DNA from: Treponema sp.
Lineage (GTDB): Bacteria > Spirochaetota > Spirochaetia > Treponematales > Breznakiellaceae
DNA: 5,250 nucleotides
Direction of reading: 5' to 3'
Assembly: GCA_031273405.1 (NCBI GenBank)
Contig: JAISRW010000124.1
Coordinates: 1 to 5,250 of the forward strand
In this document: positions 1 to 5,250 of the stretch, one piece after another
Position numbering within the stretch: the stretch's first letter is position 1
How the letters are laid out: each line of letters starts with the position of its first letter
Notes under the pieces: generated by a model
The model's database searches: none
What the model was told of the DNA's origin: nothing
What the model saw: only the letters and a program-made list of their open reading frames with translations
Position numbers and translations under genes: made by a program

Positions 1-22
1 TATCTATCCCTGTCATCACGCT

Positions 23-1639
23 TTACTTTATATAGCCCGAGGCTTCCGCTGCGGCCAGGCAGTCTTTTTCCCACTGGGCGCCGCCTATCCTGTCGAATTC
101 GGCGAGCCAGGCGGTCCAGTTGGCCTGGGTCAGTTGGCGCTGGCCGAGGACAAATTCAACCACTCCCTGTTCGTAGAAGCGCTTGAGATCCGCGTTAGGA
201 TTGGGCAGGGTATCGGAGCCGATATTCGGCGTCCAGGCCCGCTTCTGCATATCGAAAAGGGCCGTAAGGGCGCTCATGGTTTTGCCCGAGGTGGGGGCCT
301 TATAGGTGGGATACCGGGCCAAAAGTTCTACCTCGCTGTTGTAATAGACCATGTTCCTGAGCTGGGTAAGGGGCTGCATTTCGGGCTTACTGAATCCCTT
401 GGATTCGTCGGGAATGCCCTTTACCGTGGGCGCCCCGTCGGGGCCTATCGTATAGTTAACCCCCCGTTCGCCCCAACCCAGGAGATAGTAGCCTTCGTCG
501 GAAGACATCCATTCCAGGAGCTTGGCGACGGCGGGGCCTTTCCCGGCCTGGGCGGCCTTGGCCGAAATGGCATAAATCCGGTACGCCTGAGTATAGACGC
601 CTACGGACTGCTGACCTCTGGGGCCCTTGGGCGGGTCTACAAGAATCCATTCGCCGTTGGGGAAATTTTTGTCAAAAGGTGCGTAGTTGGATTCCGCGGC
701 AAAGGCGGCATTCTGTTCCCGCATGACCCCGAAGCGGCCCTGTTTCCAGGCGGCCCGGAAATCGTCCTTGCTGTAGCTGGTCCAGTTGGGATCGATTACC
801 TTCTCGTCCACCATGCGCTTCACATAGGTGAGGGCTTCAAAATAACCGGGTTTCTTTAAATTGAGCCCGGCCTCGGCTTTGGTAAGGTTAAAGGTTCCCG
901 CCACGCCGAAAGCGCCGAAGATGGGATCAAGCCGGCGGCCCAGGCCCTCTTCCCAGGGAGGACTGATTTCAAGGAAGGCGCCGTAACCGTAGGTGTCGGC
1001 CCTGCCGTTACCGTCGGGGTCCCGGGTGGTAAAGGCCCGCATCACCTCAAAGAGCTCGTCGGTGGTAGCCGGAACCTTGAGGCCCAGCTTGTCCAGCCAG
1101 TCCTTGCGGATGAGGAGGCCCTCGTTTTTCGCAATAGAGCCGGGAGAGGCCAGGCCGTAGGACTTCCCGTTGATGGTGGAAAAACCCACGCTGTCGGCAT
1201 CGTACTGGACCTTAGTCCTGGTAGGCATAAGGGGATAGAGCTCATCCACCGGGGCCACGAGGCCCAGCCTGATAATGTTCATCCAGATCGGCCGACGGAC
1301 CATGAAAAGATCCGGCAGGGAATTTGCCGCCGCCGCCGCGTTGATCTTGACATCCTGATCGGTCTCGTTGGAAGGCAGGGCGGTCAGGAGAAGGTTCACA
1401 TTGGCCCTGTCCTTAATAAGCTGCAATACCTTCCAGTCCGCGGGAGGCGGTCCCGCTTCGGTAACGGCGGCGCCGTACCATAGATCGACGGTAACCGGCG
1501 CGGCCGGCGCGGGGGCGGCTTGCGCCGGCGCCGCCGGGGCGGAAGTTACGCTTCCCTGCTGGCCGCCGCCGGCAAACACCTGCGCCGCAAGGCACAGGAT
1601 CAAAAACAAAACACCCAGGGTTTTCATTTTTGCGTTCAT
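23..1639 (-). CDS. Extracellular solute-binding protein, LplA/YtcQ type (family 1 carbohydrate-binding)
   Basis: Captures the substrate, probably an oligosaccharide, outside the inner membrane and hands it to the two upstream-encoded permeases. At 538 residues it has the usual LplA/YtcQ length. Seen: signal peptide 1-23 ending VFA, GGGQQG, then an Ala/Pro-rich tether (about 30-48), and a mature domain beginning VTVDLWYG (49-56). Family-typical stretches are the NSLPDLFM segment (106-113), INGKSYGLASPG (156-167), LLIRKDWLDKLGLKVPATTDEL (from 175) and the Ca-loop-like DPDGNGRADTYGYG (207-220). No lipobox Cys stands at the cleavage point; C16 lies inside the hydrophobic core with Leu before it, a poor lipobox. 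ATG 1639 is chosen over the Met at codon 5 because a strong GGAGGAG lies 5 nt upstream. It is the last cluster gene visible, whereas in Bacillus lplABC the binding protein comes first. The ligand cannot be named from sequence; plant polysaccharide fragments are a guess from relatives. Confidence 0.94.
   Translation of the reverse strand: MNAKMKTLGVLFLILCLAAQVFAGGGQQGSVTSAPAAPAQAAPAPAAPVTVDLWYGAAVTEAGPPPADWKVLQLIKDRANVNLLLTALPSNETDQDVKINAAAAANSLPDLFMVRRPIWMNIIRLGLVAPVDELYPLMPTRTKVQYDADSVGFSTINGKSYGLASPGSIAKNEGLLIRKDWLDKLGLKVPATTDELFEVMRAFTTRDPDGNGRADTYGYGAFLEISPPWEEGLGRRLDPIFGAFGVAGTFNLTKAEAGLNLKKPGYFEALTYVKRMVDEKVIDPNWTSYSKDDFRAAWKQGRFGVMREQNAAFAAESNYAPFDKNFPNGEWILVDPPKGPRGQQSVGVYTQAYRIYAISAKAAQAGKGPAVAKLLEWMSSDEGYYLLGWGERGVNYTIGPDGAPTVKGIPDESKGFSKPEMQPLTQLRNMVYYNSEVELLARYPTYKAPTSGKTMSALTALFDMQKRAWTPNIGSDTLPNPNADLKRFYEQGVVEFVLGQRQLTQANWTAWLAEFDRIGGAQWEKDCLAAAEASGYIK
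1496..1552 (-). other. Ala/Pro-rich linker of the solute-binding protein
   Basis: Codons 30-48 encode a low-complexity tether of almost only Ala and Pro, with a few Ser, Thr, Val and Gln, between the signal peptide and the folded domain. The DNA is extremely GC-rich (GCC/GCG/CCG codons), which makes it locally repetitive and prone to length variation. Such a tether would suit a protein held at a membrane by its N-terminus, although no lipid-anchor Cys is visible. Confidence 0.75.
1571..1639 (-). other. Signal peptide of the solute-binding protein
   Basis: Codons 1-23. A short basic start (Lys4, Lys6) is followed by the hydrophobic core LGVLFLILCLAA and a V-F-A motif at 21-23, which suits signal peptidase I. 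Three Gly and two Gln follow. A lipoprotein reading would need C16, but the Leu at its -1 position does not fit the usual Gly/Ala/Ser. Confidence 0.8.
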
Positions 1640-1644
1640 AAATT

Positions 1645-1651
1645 CTCCTCC
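1645..1651 (-). promoter_or_regulatory. Strong ribosome binding site of the solute-binding protein gene
   Basis: GGAGGAG on the minus strand, 5 nt before the ATG at 1639 and just after a run of seven T. It is the strongest ribosome binding site in the window, consistent with the need for binding protein in excess over permeases, and it decides the start in favour of codon 1 over the Met at codon 5. Confidence 0.85.
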
Positions 1652-1667
1652 AAAAAAATATATTTCT

Positions 1668-1684
1668 CGGATATAATATATCCG
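1668..1684. repeat. 17-bp perfect palindrome before the binding-protein gene
   Basis: CGGATATA and TATATCCG are exact inverted 8-bp arms around one central base, in the 64-nt gap between the second permease and the binding-protein gene. As RNA it could form a small stem of about 7 bp with a 3-nt loop. A T-run follows only after 9 more nt, so it is not a textbook terminator. It could be an mRNA-stabilising or attenuating hairpin, or an operator. A separate 10-bp palindrome (AAATATATTT, 1656-1665) lies 2 bp away. Confidence 0.6.
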
Positions 1685-1703
1685 GTACTTCCTCTATTAC
1701 GCT

Positions 1704-2606
1704 CTATCCTTTAACGCTCCCCAGCAGCGTTCCCTTGGTGAAATATTTCTGGATAAAGGGATAGGCCATGAGCATGGGGATTGCGGCCATGAACACGCTG
1801 GCCGCCTTTATCGCCTGTATGGGCGCTTCGCCAAAGGCGTTTACTTCCACAAACTCGTTCATACCGCTGGCCATAAGGATATTCCGCAGCAGTATGGGGA
1901 GGGGCTGGAGATTGCTGTTGTTGATGTAAAGCATGGCGTGAAAGAAATCGTTCCAAAAAGTAACCCCGTAGTAGAGGCCGATGGTCATAATGATAGGCTT
2001 TGACAGGGGCAGGATGATCCGCAGCAACACGTACCATTCGGCGGCGCCGTCAATGCGGGCCGACTCCTTAAGCTCGTCAGGAATACCTTCGAAAAATCCC
2101 CGCATGATGAGGCAGTTATAGGTGCTGATGGCGCCGGGCAAAAAAATCGCGGCCAGATGGTTGATAAGCCCAAGCCTGGTAACCACCAGGTATGTGGGGA
2201 TGAGGCCGACGTTAAAAAGATAGGGGACCAGGATCAGAACATTAAAGAACCTTCTCCCCGGCAGGGTTTTTACCGAGAGAACGTATGCCAGGGGAATAGT
2301 GAGAAAGAGGGCGCTGGCAACGCCCATCACGAAGATCTTGAAGCTGTTGACAAAGGCGTTGAGAAAGCCGCTGTTTCCCAGAAGGGCCTTGTACGCGGCG
2401 GTGGACCATTTCCAGGGCGCCAGAAACATCCCCTCAAGGTTGGTTCCGATAAACGCGTTAGGTCTGAACGAGAGCGTGATGGTACTCCACATGGGAATAG
2501 CCACAATAATCAAAATGAATACAAGGAAAACATCGATAAGAGCATAAAAAATCCGGTCTCCGGCGCTCAATCTGACGACGGCGCCTTTTATCCGTTTTAC
2601 TTTCAT
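1704..2606 (-). CDS. ytcP: ABC sugar transporter permease, YtcP/LplC type
   Basis: Second inner-membrane subunit of the importer, expected to pair with the LplB-type protein. The 300 residues match the YtcP/LplC family. Seen: about six hydrophobic segments (roughly 20-40, 85-110, 121-142, 149-168, 203-222, 266-285). The EAA loop is ESARIDGAAEWYVLLRIILP (181-200) with P204 after it, and has the standard DGA core. Family-typical phrases include IPMWSTITLSFRPNAF near the end of the first segment, LIMRGFFEGIPDELKESA before the loop, and the C-terminal KYFTKGTLLGSVKG. The start at 2606 lies only 9 nt after the stop of the upstream permease, and its AGGA ribosome binding site overlaps that stop codon, so translational coupling is likely. 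No ATPase gene follows; energy probably comes from a shared ATPase encoded elsewhere (inference from family habit). The symbol is a family label. Confidence 0.95.
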   Translation of the reverse strand: MKVKRIKGAVVRLSAGDRIFYALIDVFLVFILIIVAIPMWSTITLSFRPNAFIGTNLEGMFLAPWKWSTAAYKALLGNSGFLNAFVNSFKIFVMGVASALFLTIPLAYVLSVKTLPGRRFFNVLILVPYLFNVGLIPTYLVVTRLGLINHLAAIFLPGAISTYNCLIMRGFFEGIPDELKESARIDGAAEWYVLLRIILPLSKPIIMTIGLYYGVTFWNDFFHAMLYINNSNLQPLPILLRNILMASGMNEFVEVNAFGEAPIQAIKAASVFMAAIPMLMAYPFIQKYFTKGTLLGSVKG

Positions 2607-2613
2607 CCTGCCA

Positions 2614-2617
2614 TCCT
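2614..2617 (-). promoter_or_regulatory. Ribosome binding site of the second permease, overlapping the upstream stop
   Basis: AGGA on the minus strand, formed partly from the TAG stop (2616-2618) of the first permease, 7 nt before the ATG at 2606. The arrangement suggests coupled translation and fixed stoichiometry of the two membrane subunits. Confidence 0.7.
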
Positions 2618-3548
2618 AAAAGAGCGAAGAATCACTCACGCGCCGTACCATCCAGTTGGAGATGGTAATAAGCATGAGCCCTATAATACCCTTGAAAATC
2701 CCTACCGCCGTGGCAAGGCCGAACTCGAACTGGAGCAGCCCCTGACGGTACACCCAAGTGTCAATAATATCCGCCACGCTGTACACGGGAATAGAGTAGA
2801 GCATGAACATCTGGTTGAATCCCGCGTCCAGAATGGTCCCGAGCCTTAAAAGCACCACCATCACGATTACCGGCCGTATGGAAGGCAGGGTGATATACCA
2901 GACCCGCTGGGGGGCGCTTACCCCTTCCACCACCGCCGCTTCAAAAAGGGAAGGATCGATGCCGATGAGGGCGGCGATAAAGATGATGGCACTCCATCCC
3001 ATTTCCTTCCAGGCATCGGAAAAAATCACAATCCAGGGGAAGGTTTTGGTATCGGTCATGAACGCTATCGGTTGTCCCCCGAAAACCTTGATGATGTCGT
3101 TGACTATGCCGTCCCCCGGGGCCAGGAGCACCAGGAGGATTCCGTACATGATGACCCAGGAAAGGAAATGGGGAAGATAGGCCAGGGTCTGGACCAGTTT
3201 CGCCAGCCTGGGGCGCATGCACTCGTAGAGGGTTACCGCCAGCAGGATTGCCGCCGGGACGCTCACCAGGAGCTTGCCAAAGCTGTAAAACAGGGTATTG
3301 CGCAAAAGCTCAAAAAAATAGAAAGAATTGAAAAAAGTCGCAAAATGGGTAAAGCCGATCCATTTGCTCCCCAATACCCCGTCGATGGGCATAAAATCCT
3401 TAAAGGCGATTTGGCCGTTCCAGATGGGGAAATACTTGAAGATGATATAGTAGGCCAGGGGAATGACGAGAAGGGCATAGACCGACCGGTGACGGTAAAT
3501 ATCCTTCCACAGACGCCCTTTGTTTTGCAAAACTCCCGAATTTTTCAT
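2616..3548 (-). CDS. lplB: ABC sugar transporter permease, LplB/YteP type
   Basis: Inner-membrane subunit of a binding-protein-dependent carbohydrate importer (MalF-side partner of a CUT1-like heterodimer). The 310 residues are the usual length for LplB/YteP/AlgM1-type permeases. Seen: a basic N-terminus, then about six hydrophobic segments (roughly 23-40, 84-107, 121-143, 171-197, 225-245, 278-300). The family-typical opening after the first segment is present (FKYFPIWNGQIAFKDF, 37-52). The EAA loop that docks the ATPase is EAAVVEGVSAPQRVWYITLP (203-222) with P226 following; the usual Asp of the DGA core is Glu208 and the Ala is Val210. The ATG at 3548 has only a weak, distant GAG as ribosome binding site, but the N-terminus fits the family and the next Met is residue 53. 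It lies 78 nt after the regulator and 9 nt before the second permease. The symbol is a family label, not a claim of the same substrate. Confidence 0.95.
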   Translation of the reverse strand: MKNSGVLQNKGRLWKDIYRHRSVYALLVIPLAYYIIFKYFPIWNGQIAFKDFMPIDGVLGSKWIGFTHFATFFNSFYFFELLRNTLFYSFGKLLVSVPAAILLAVTLYECMRPRLAKLVQTLAYLPHFLSWVIMYGILLVLLAPGDGIVNDIIKVFGGQPIAFMTDTKTFPWIVIFSDAWKEMGWSAIIFIAALIGIDPSLFEAAVVEGVSAPQRVWYITLPSIRPVIVMVVLLRLGTILDAGFNQMFMLYSIPVYSVADIIDTWVYRQGLLQFEFGLATAVGIFKGIIGLMLITISNWMVRRVSDSSLF

Positions 3549-3561
3549 AGATGTTTTACTC

Positions 3562-3581
3562 TACCATGGTATTTCCGGAAA
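3562..3581. repeat. Two abutting 10-bp perfect palindromes before the first permease gene
   Basis: TACCATGGTA (3562-3571) is followed with no gap by TTTCCGGAAA (3572-3581), in the 78-nt space between the regulator and the first permease, 13 nt upstream of the permease ATG. Gapless palindromes are poor RNA hairpins, so a DNA-level site such as an operator is the likelier role, if any. Function is inferred from position only. Confidence 0.5.
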
Positions 3582-3626
3582 ATGCCGGTCAGTTATTGGA
3601 TTATTCCGACCTTGGGAAGCGTTTGT

Positions 3627-5250
3627 TCAGGCCTTGCGGTATTGCCCCGGAGAAAGGCCGTACATTTTTTTGAAGACCCGGCAGAAATAAGCCTGATCCT
3701 GAAAGCCCGAACGGAAGGCGATTTCCTGAATGGTCTCGTCGGTTTTGAGGAGGAGGCCGGCGGCGAAAAAGGCCCGGAACCGGTTGAGGTAATCCCAGGG
3801 GGAAAGGCCCATTTCCCGGTGAAAGATCCGGGTGAGGTAATCCTCGCTGACATTGACCGCCTCGGCGAGCTTCCACCGGGAAACGTGGGATTCGACGTGG
3901 CTGTCAAAATAAAGGAGGGTCTTTTTTACCAGCGCCCCTGTATGGGGAGGAAGTATTTCGTCCCCCCCGGCCAGGGCCCTGAGCCTCTCCCTGAATTCCG
4001 GGGAAGAAGCCGCGGCCCGGTGGCAGATGAGGAGCCGGGAAAACTGGCTCAGGCTCATCACGTCGGAGGCGGAGTCGATGCGATCCCCTATCATGACCAC
4101 AGGAAGCGTCACCGTCAGGGGGTGCTGCCGGATCATGGCGGCGGCTTCGATACTGACGGAATTGAGAATAACCAGAGCGGGGGTAAGTTCCGCCACGGTT
4201 TCGTTAAAGGCCGTCATGGATTCGATGCGGATTGTTTCGCCGTAAAAGCCGGGAGCCTCCCCGCGCTCACGGGAGCCGACAAAAAGAACCGGCCCCCTTT
4301 TTGGGGATTTCAAAACCCGCTCCACCACGTCAAACAGACATTCCCCGGCCCGGAAGCCCCCCGACGCGGCAAGCCCCTTGCCGTAACAGAGCACGGGCGT
4401 CGAGGCGAATTCGCCCCTGTGCATAAGGGCGGAGATCCTCACAAAATCCCCGGTAAGGGCACCCTCGGTATTCCACAGGATGAAGGCGGTCCTGCCCGGA
4501 GAAGCGGCCGCCACATCCCTCACCAGGGGCAGATCGAAAAAATTCGCCGGCGCCAGGGAGGGGTCTGAAACGCTGAGGATGTGATCCTGCCGGCCGGGGC
4601 TCAGTCGCGGCGGCTCCTGGCCGCCGAGGCTTATCCAGGGGAGGGTGACGGTGCAGGCCGACTCGTCCCGGCTGAATTCCCCGCCGTGCATCAGGATGAT
4701 CCGCTCTGCCAGAAGCAGGCCGGGCCTTGACCCGGCGGCAGGGGCCTTTCCGGAAGGTGGCGGAAAAAAGCTGATAACCAGCCCCCTGTACGCTGGGGTC
4801 GCGCCGCAGCCCTCCCCGTACTCTTCCCTTATCAGGGAAAAGCACTGGGCAAGCCGGGCGGTATCCCCCGAAAGGAGGGGCAAGGTCCCTATACCCGGCA
4901 AGAGTTCTTCCGGATCAAAGAGGGTTTTGCGCAGGGCCAACTCGTCAATCCGGGACAGGGTAAGGTCGATGAGGCTCCCCGCTTCGGCCTCCCTGGAGGC
5001 CACGAAGGATTTGAGGAGACTGAGCTCTTTGAGGATCTCCCCGGCCTGTCCGCTTTCCTGTTCCGGGGAAGCGATTTTTTTCTCAAGCCCCTCGATCCTT
5101 TCCATCACCCCCGAAAGGGGATCGTAGAGCGCGTTTTCCAGGGTTTGGAGGAATTCCGTTTTTGCCCGCTCCGCCTGCTCGGCGATCCTCTTGGCCCTGA
5201 CCACTTCTTCCATCATGGCTATCCCTTTGAGGGCGTAGCTTATGGCCGAA
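3627..5250 (-). CDS. AraC-family regulator with degenerate hybrid histidine-kinase core (5' end outside window)
   Basis: Probable cytoplasmic transcriptional activator of the transport genes that follow. Residues are numbered from the Met at 5216. Seen: a charged helix (about 1-25) runs into a HisKA-like helix, where FLQTLENALYDPLSGV (22-37) lines up with the usual FLxxxSHELRTPLxxI and N28 replaces the phosphoacceptor His. About 100-195 resembles a HATPase_c domain: GDTARL (117-122), GLLLAERI (166-173), HGGE (177-180) and the closing TVTLP (189-193), but no N-box Asn and no DxGxG box. Two receiver-like segments follow (about 210-303 and 308-415); in the second, LVILN ends at N352, where the phosphoacceptor Asp would lie. 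The C-terminus (about 428-529) is a normal AraC domain with two helix-turn-helix units (about 448-469 and 492-516) and the signature GFQDQAYFCRVFKKMYGLSP. The frame stays open upstream of 5216 to the window edge (SAISYALKGIA), which resembles a linker after a sensor domain, so I treat the gene as 5'-partial. A start at 5216 is possible, since AAAGGG lies just upstream. Sensor input and DNA target are inferred; the AraC assignment is firm. Confidence 0.88.
   Translation of the reverse strand, partial: SAISYALKGIAMMEEVVRAKRIAEQAERAKTEFLQTLENALYDPLSGVMERIEGLEKKIASPEQESGQAGEILKELSLLKSFVASREAEAGSLIDLTLSRIDELALRKTLFDPEELLPGIGTLPLLSGDTARLAQCFSLIREEYGEGCGATPAYRGLVISFFPPPSGKAPAAGSRPGLLLAERIILMHGGEFSRDESACTVTLPWISLGGQEPPRLSPGRQDHILSVSDPSLAPANFFDLPLVRDVAAASPGRTAFILWNTEGALTGDFVRISALMHRGEFASTPVLCYGKGLAASGGFRAGECLFDVVERVLKSPKRGPVLFVGSRERGEAPGFYGETIRIESMTAFNETVAELTPALVILNSVSIEAAAMIRQHPLTVTLPVVMIGDRIDSASDVMSLSQFSRLLICHRAAASSPEFRERLRALAGGDEILPPHTGALVKKTLLYFDSHVESHVSRWKLAEAVNVSEDYLTRIFHREMGLSPWDYLNRFRAFFAAGLLLKTDETIQEIAFRSGFQDQAYFCRVFKKMYGLSPGQYRKA

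Noticed and set aside
1..22. Possible start of another minus-strand gene after the binding-protein stop (GTGATGACAGGGATAGAT)
   Set aside because: Too short to judge and without a good ribosome binding site, so no feature can be supported.
134..859. 241-codon plus-strand open frame opposite the solute-binding protein gene
   Set aside because: It is antisense to a clear family member and shows no domain, so it is a composition shadow.
1652..1684. Rho-independent terminator between the second permease and the binding-protein gene
   Set aside because: The palindrome is AT-rich and the T-run starts 9 nt after it rather than directly at its base. It lies inside a functional operon, so at most it is a weak attenuator.
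2157..2849. 230-codon plus-strand open frame opposite both permeases
   Set aside because: It is very polar with no recognisable motif and crosses the boundary of two real genes. It is the antisense image of membrane-protein codons.
3556..3567. Three-codon upstream frame (ATG GTA GAG TAA) before the first permease; a similar ATG GCA GGA TGA precedes the second
   Set aside because: Such mini-frames arise easily by chance, the first ATG is part of the palindrome, and neither has its own clear ribosome binding site.
3582..3626. Sigma-70-like promoter for the first permease in the regulator-permease gap
   Set aside because: Only poor matches are visible (CTGACC with TACCAT at 15-nt spacing on the minus strand), not enough to call.
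3072..4568. 498-codon open frame on the plus strand, antisense to the regulator and the first permease
   Set aside because: It spans two well-supported minus-strand genes and their gap, and its translation is rich in Gly, Pro, Arg and His with no recognisable domain. It is explained by the high-GC third codon positions of the opposite strand.

Overview
The window holds one gene cluster, entirely on the minus strand, for a binding-protein-dependent carbohydrate uptake system and its apparent regulator. In transcription order (right to left) it contains: (1) the 3' part of a large AraC-family regulator that is still open at the right edge; (2) an LplB/YteP-type ABC permease; (3) a YtcP/LplC-type ABC permease; (4) an LplA/YtcQ-type extracellular solute-binding protein. 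Gaps are 78, 9 and 64 nt, so the genes form one likely operon. No ATPase gene is present. In this ABC subfamily (CUT1-like, related to Bacillus LplABC and YtcQ-YteP-YtcP and to Sphingomonas AlgM1M2-AlgQ) the ATPase is often a shared MsmX/UgpC-type protein encoded elsewhere.

The organism is probably a spirochaete of the Treponema group with moderately high GC. This is inference from style: the binding protein has a signal peptide ending VFA followed by GGGQQ, which I associate with Treponema-type sugar-binding proteins, and the neighbouring regulator is a kinase-like/AraC fusion. No rRNA, tRNA, mobile element or CRISPR is visible.

The most interesting gene is the regulator. Upstream of a normal C-terminal AraC DNA-binding domain, it carries what looks like a complete but catalytically dead hybrid histidine kinase. 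The HisKA-like helix has Asn where the phosphoacceptor His should be. The ATPase-like domain keeps its C-terminal layout but lacks the N-box Asn and the DxGxG box. Two receiver-like segments follow, and the better one has Asn where the phosphoacceptor Asp should be. The reading frame continues off the right edge, so an N-terminal sensor domain, plausibly a LacI-type sugar-binding domain, may lie outside the window. In Firmicutes, LplABC-type transporters are commonly paired with a separate YesM kinase and YesN AraC-type response regulator. Here the same parts seem to be fused in one polypeptide that has lost phosphotransfer chemistry.

Both longer intergenic gaps hold closely spaced perfect palindromes: two abutting 10-bp palindromes before the first permease, and a 10-bp plus a 17-bp palindrome before the binding-protein gene. 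These are candidate operator or mRNA-structure elements. Positions 1-22, after the binding-protein stop codon, hold nothing I can identify, and no stretch over 100 bases lacks a gene.
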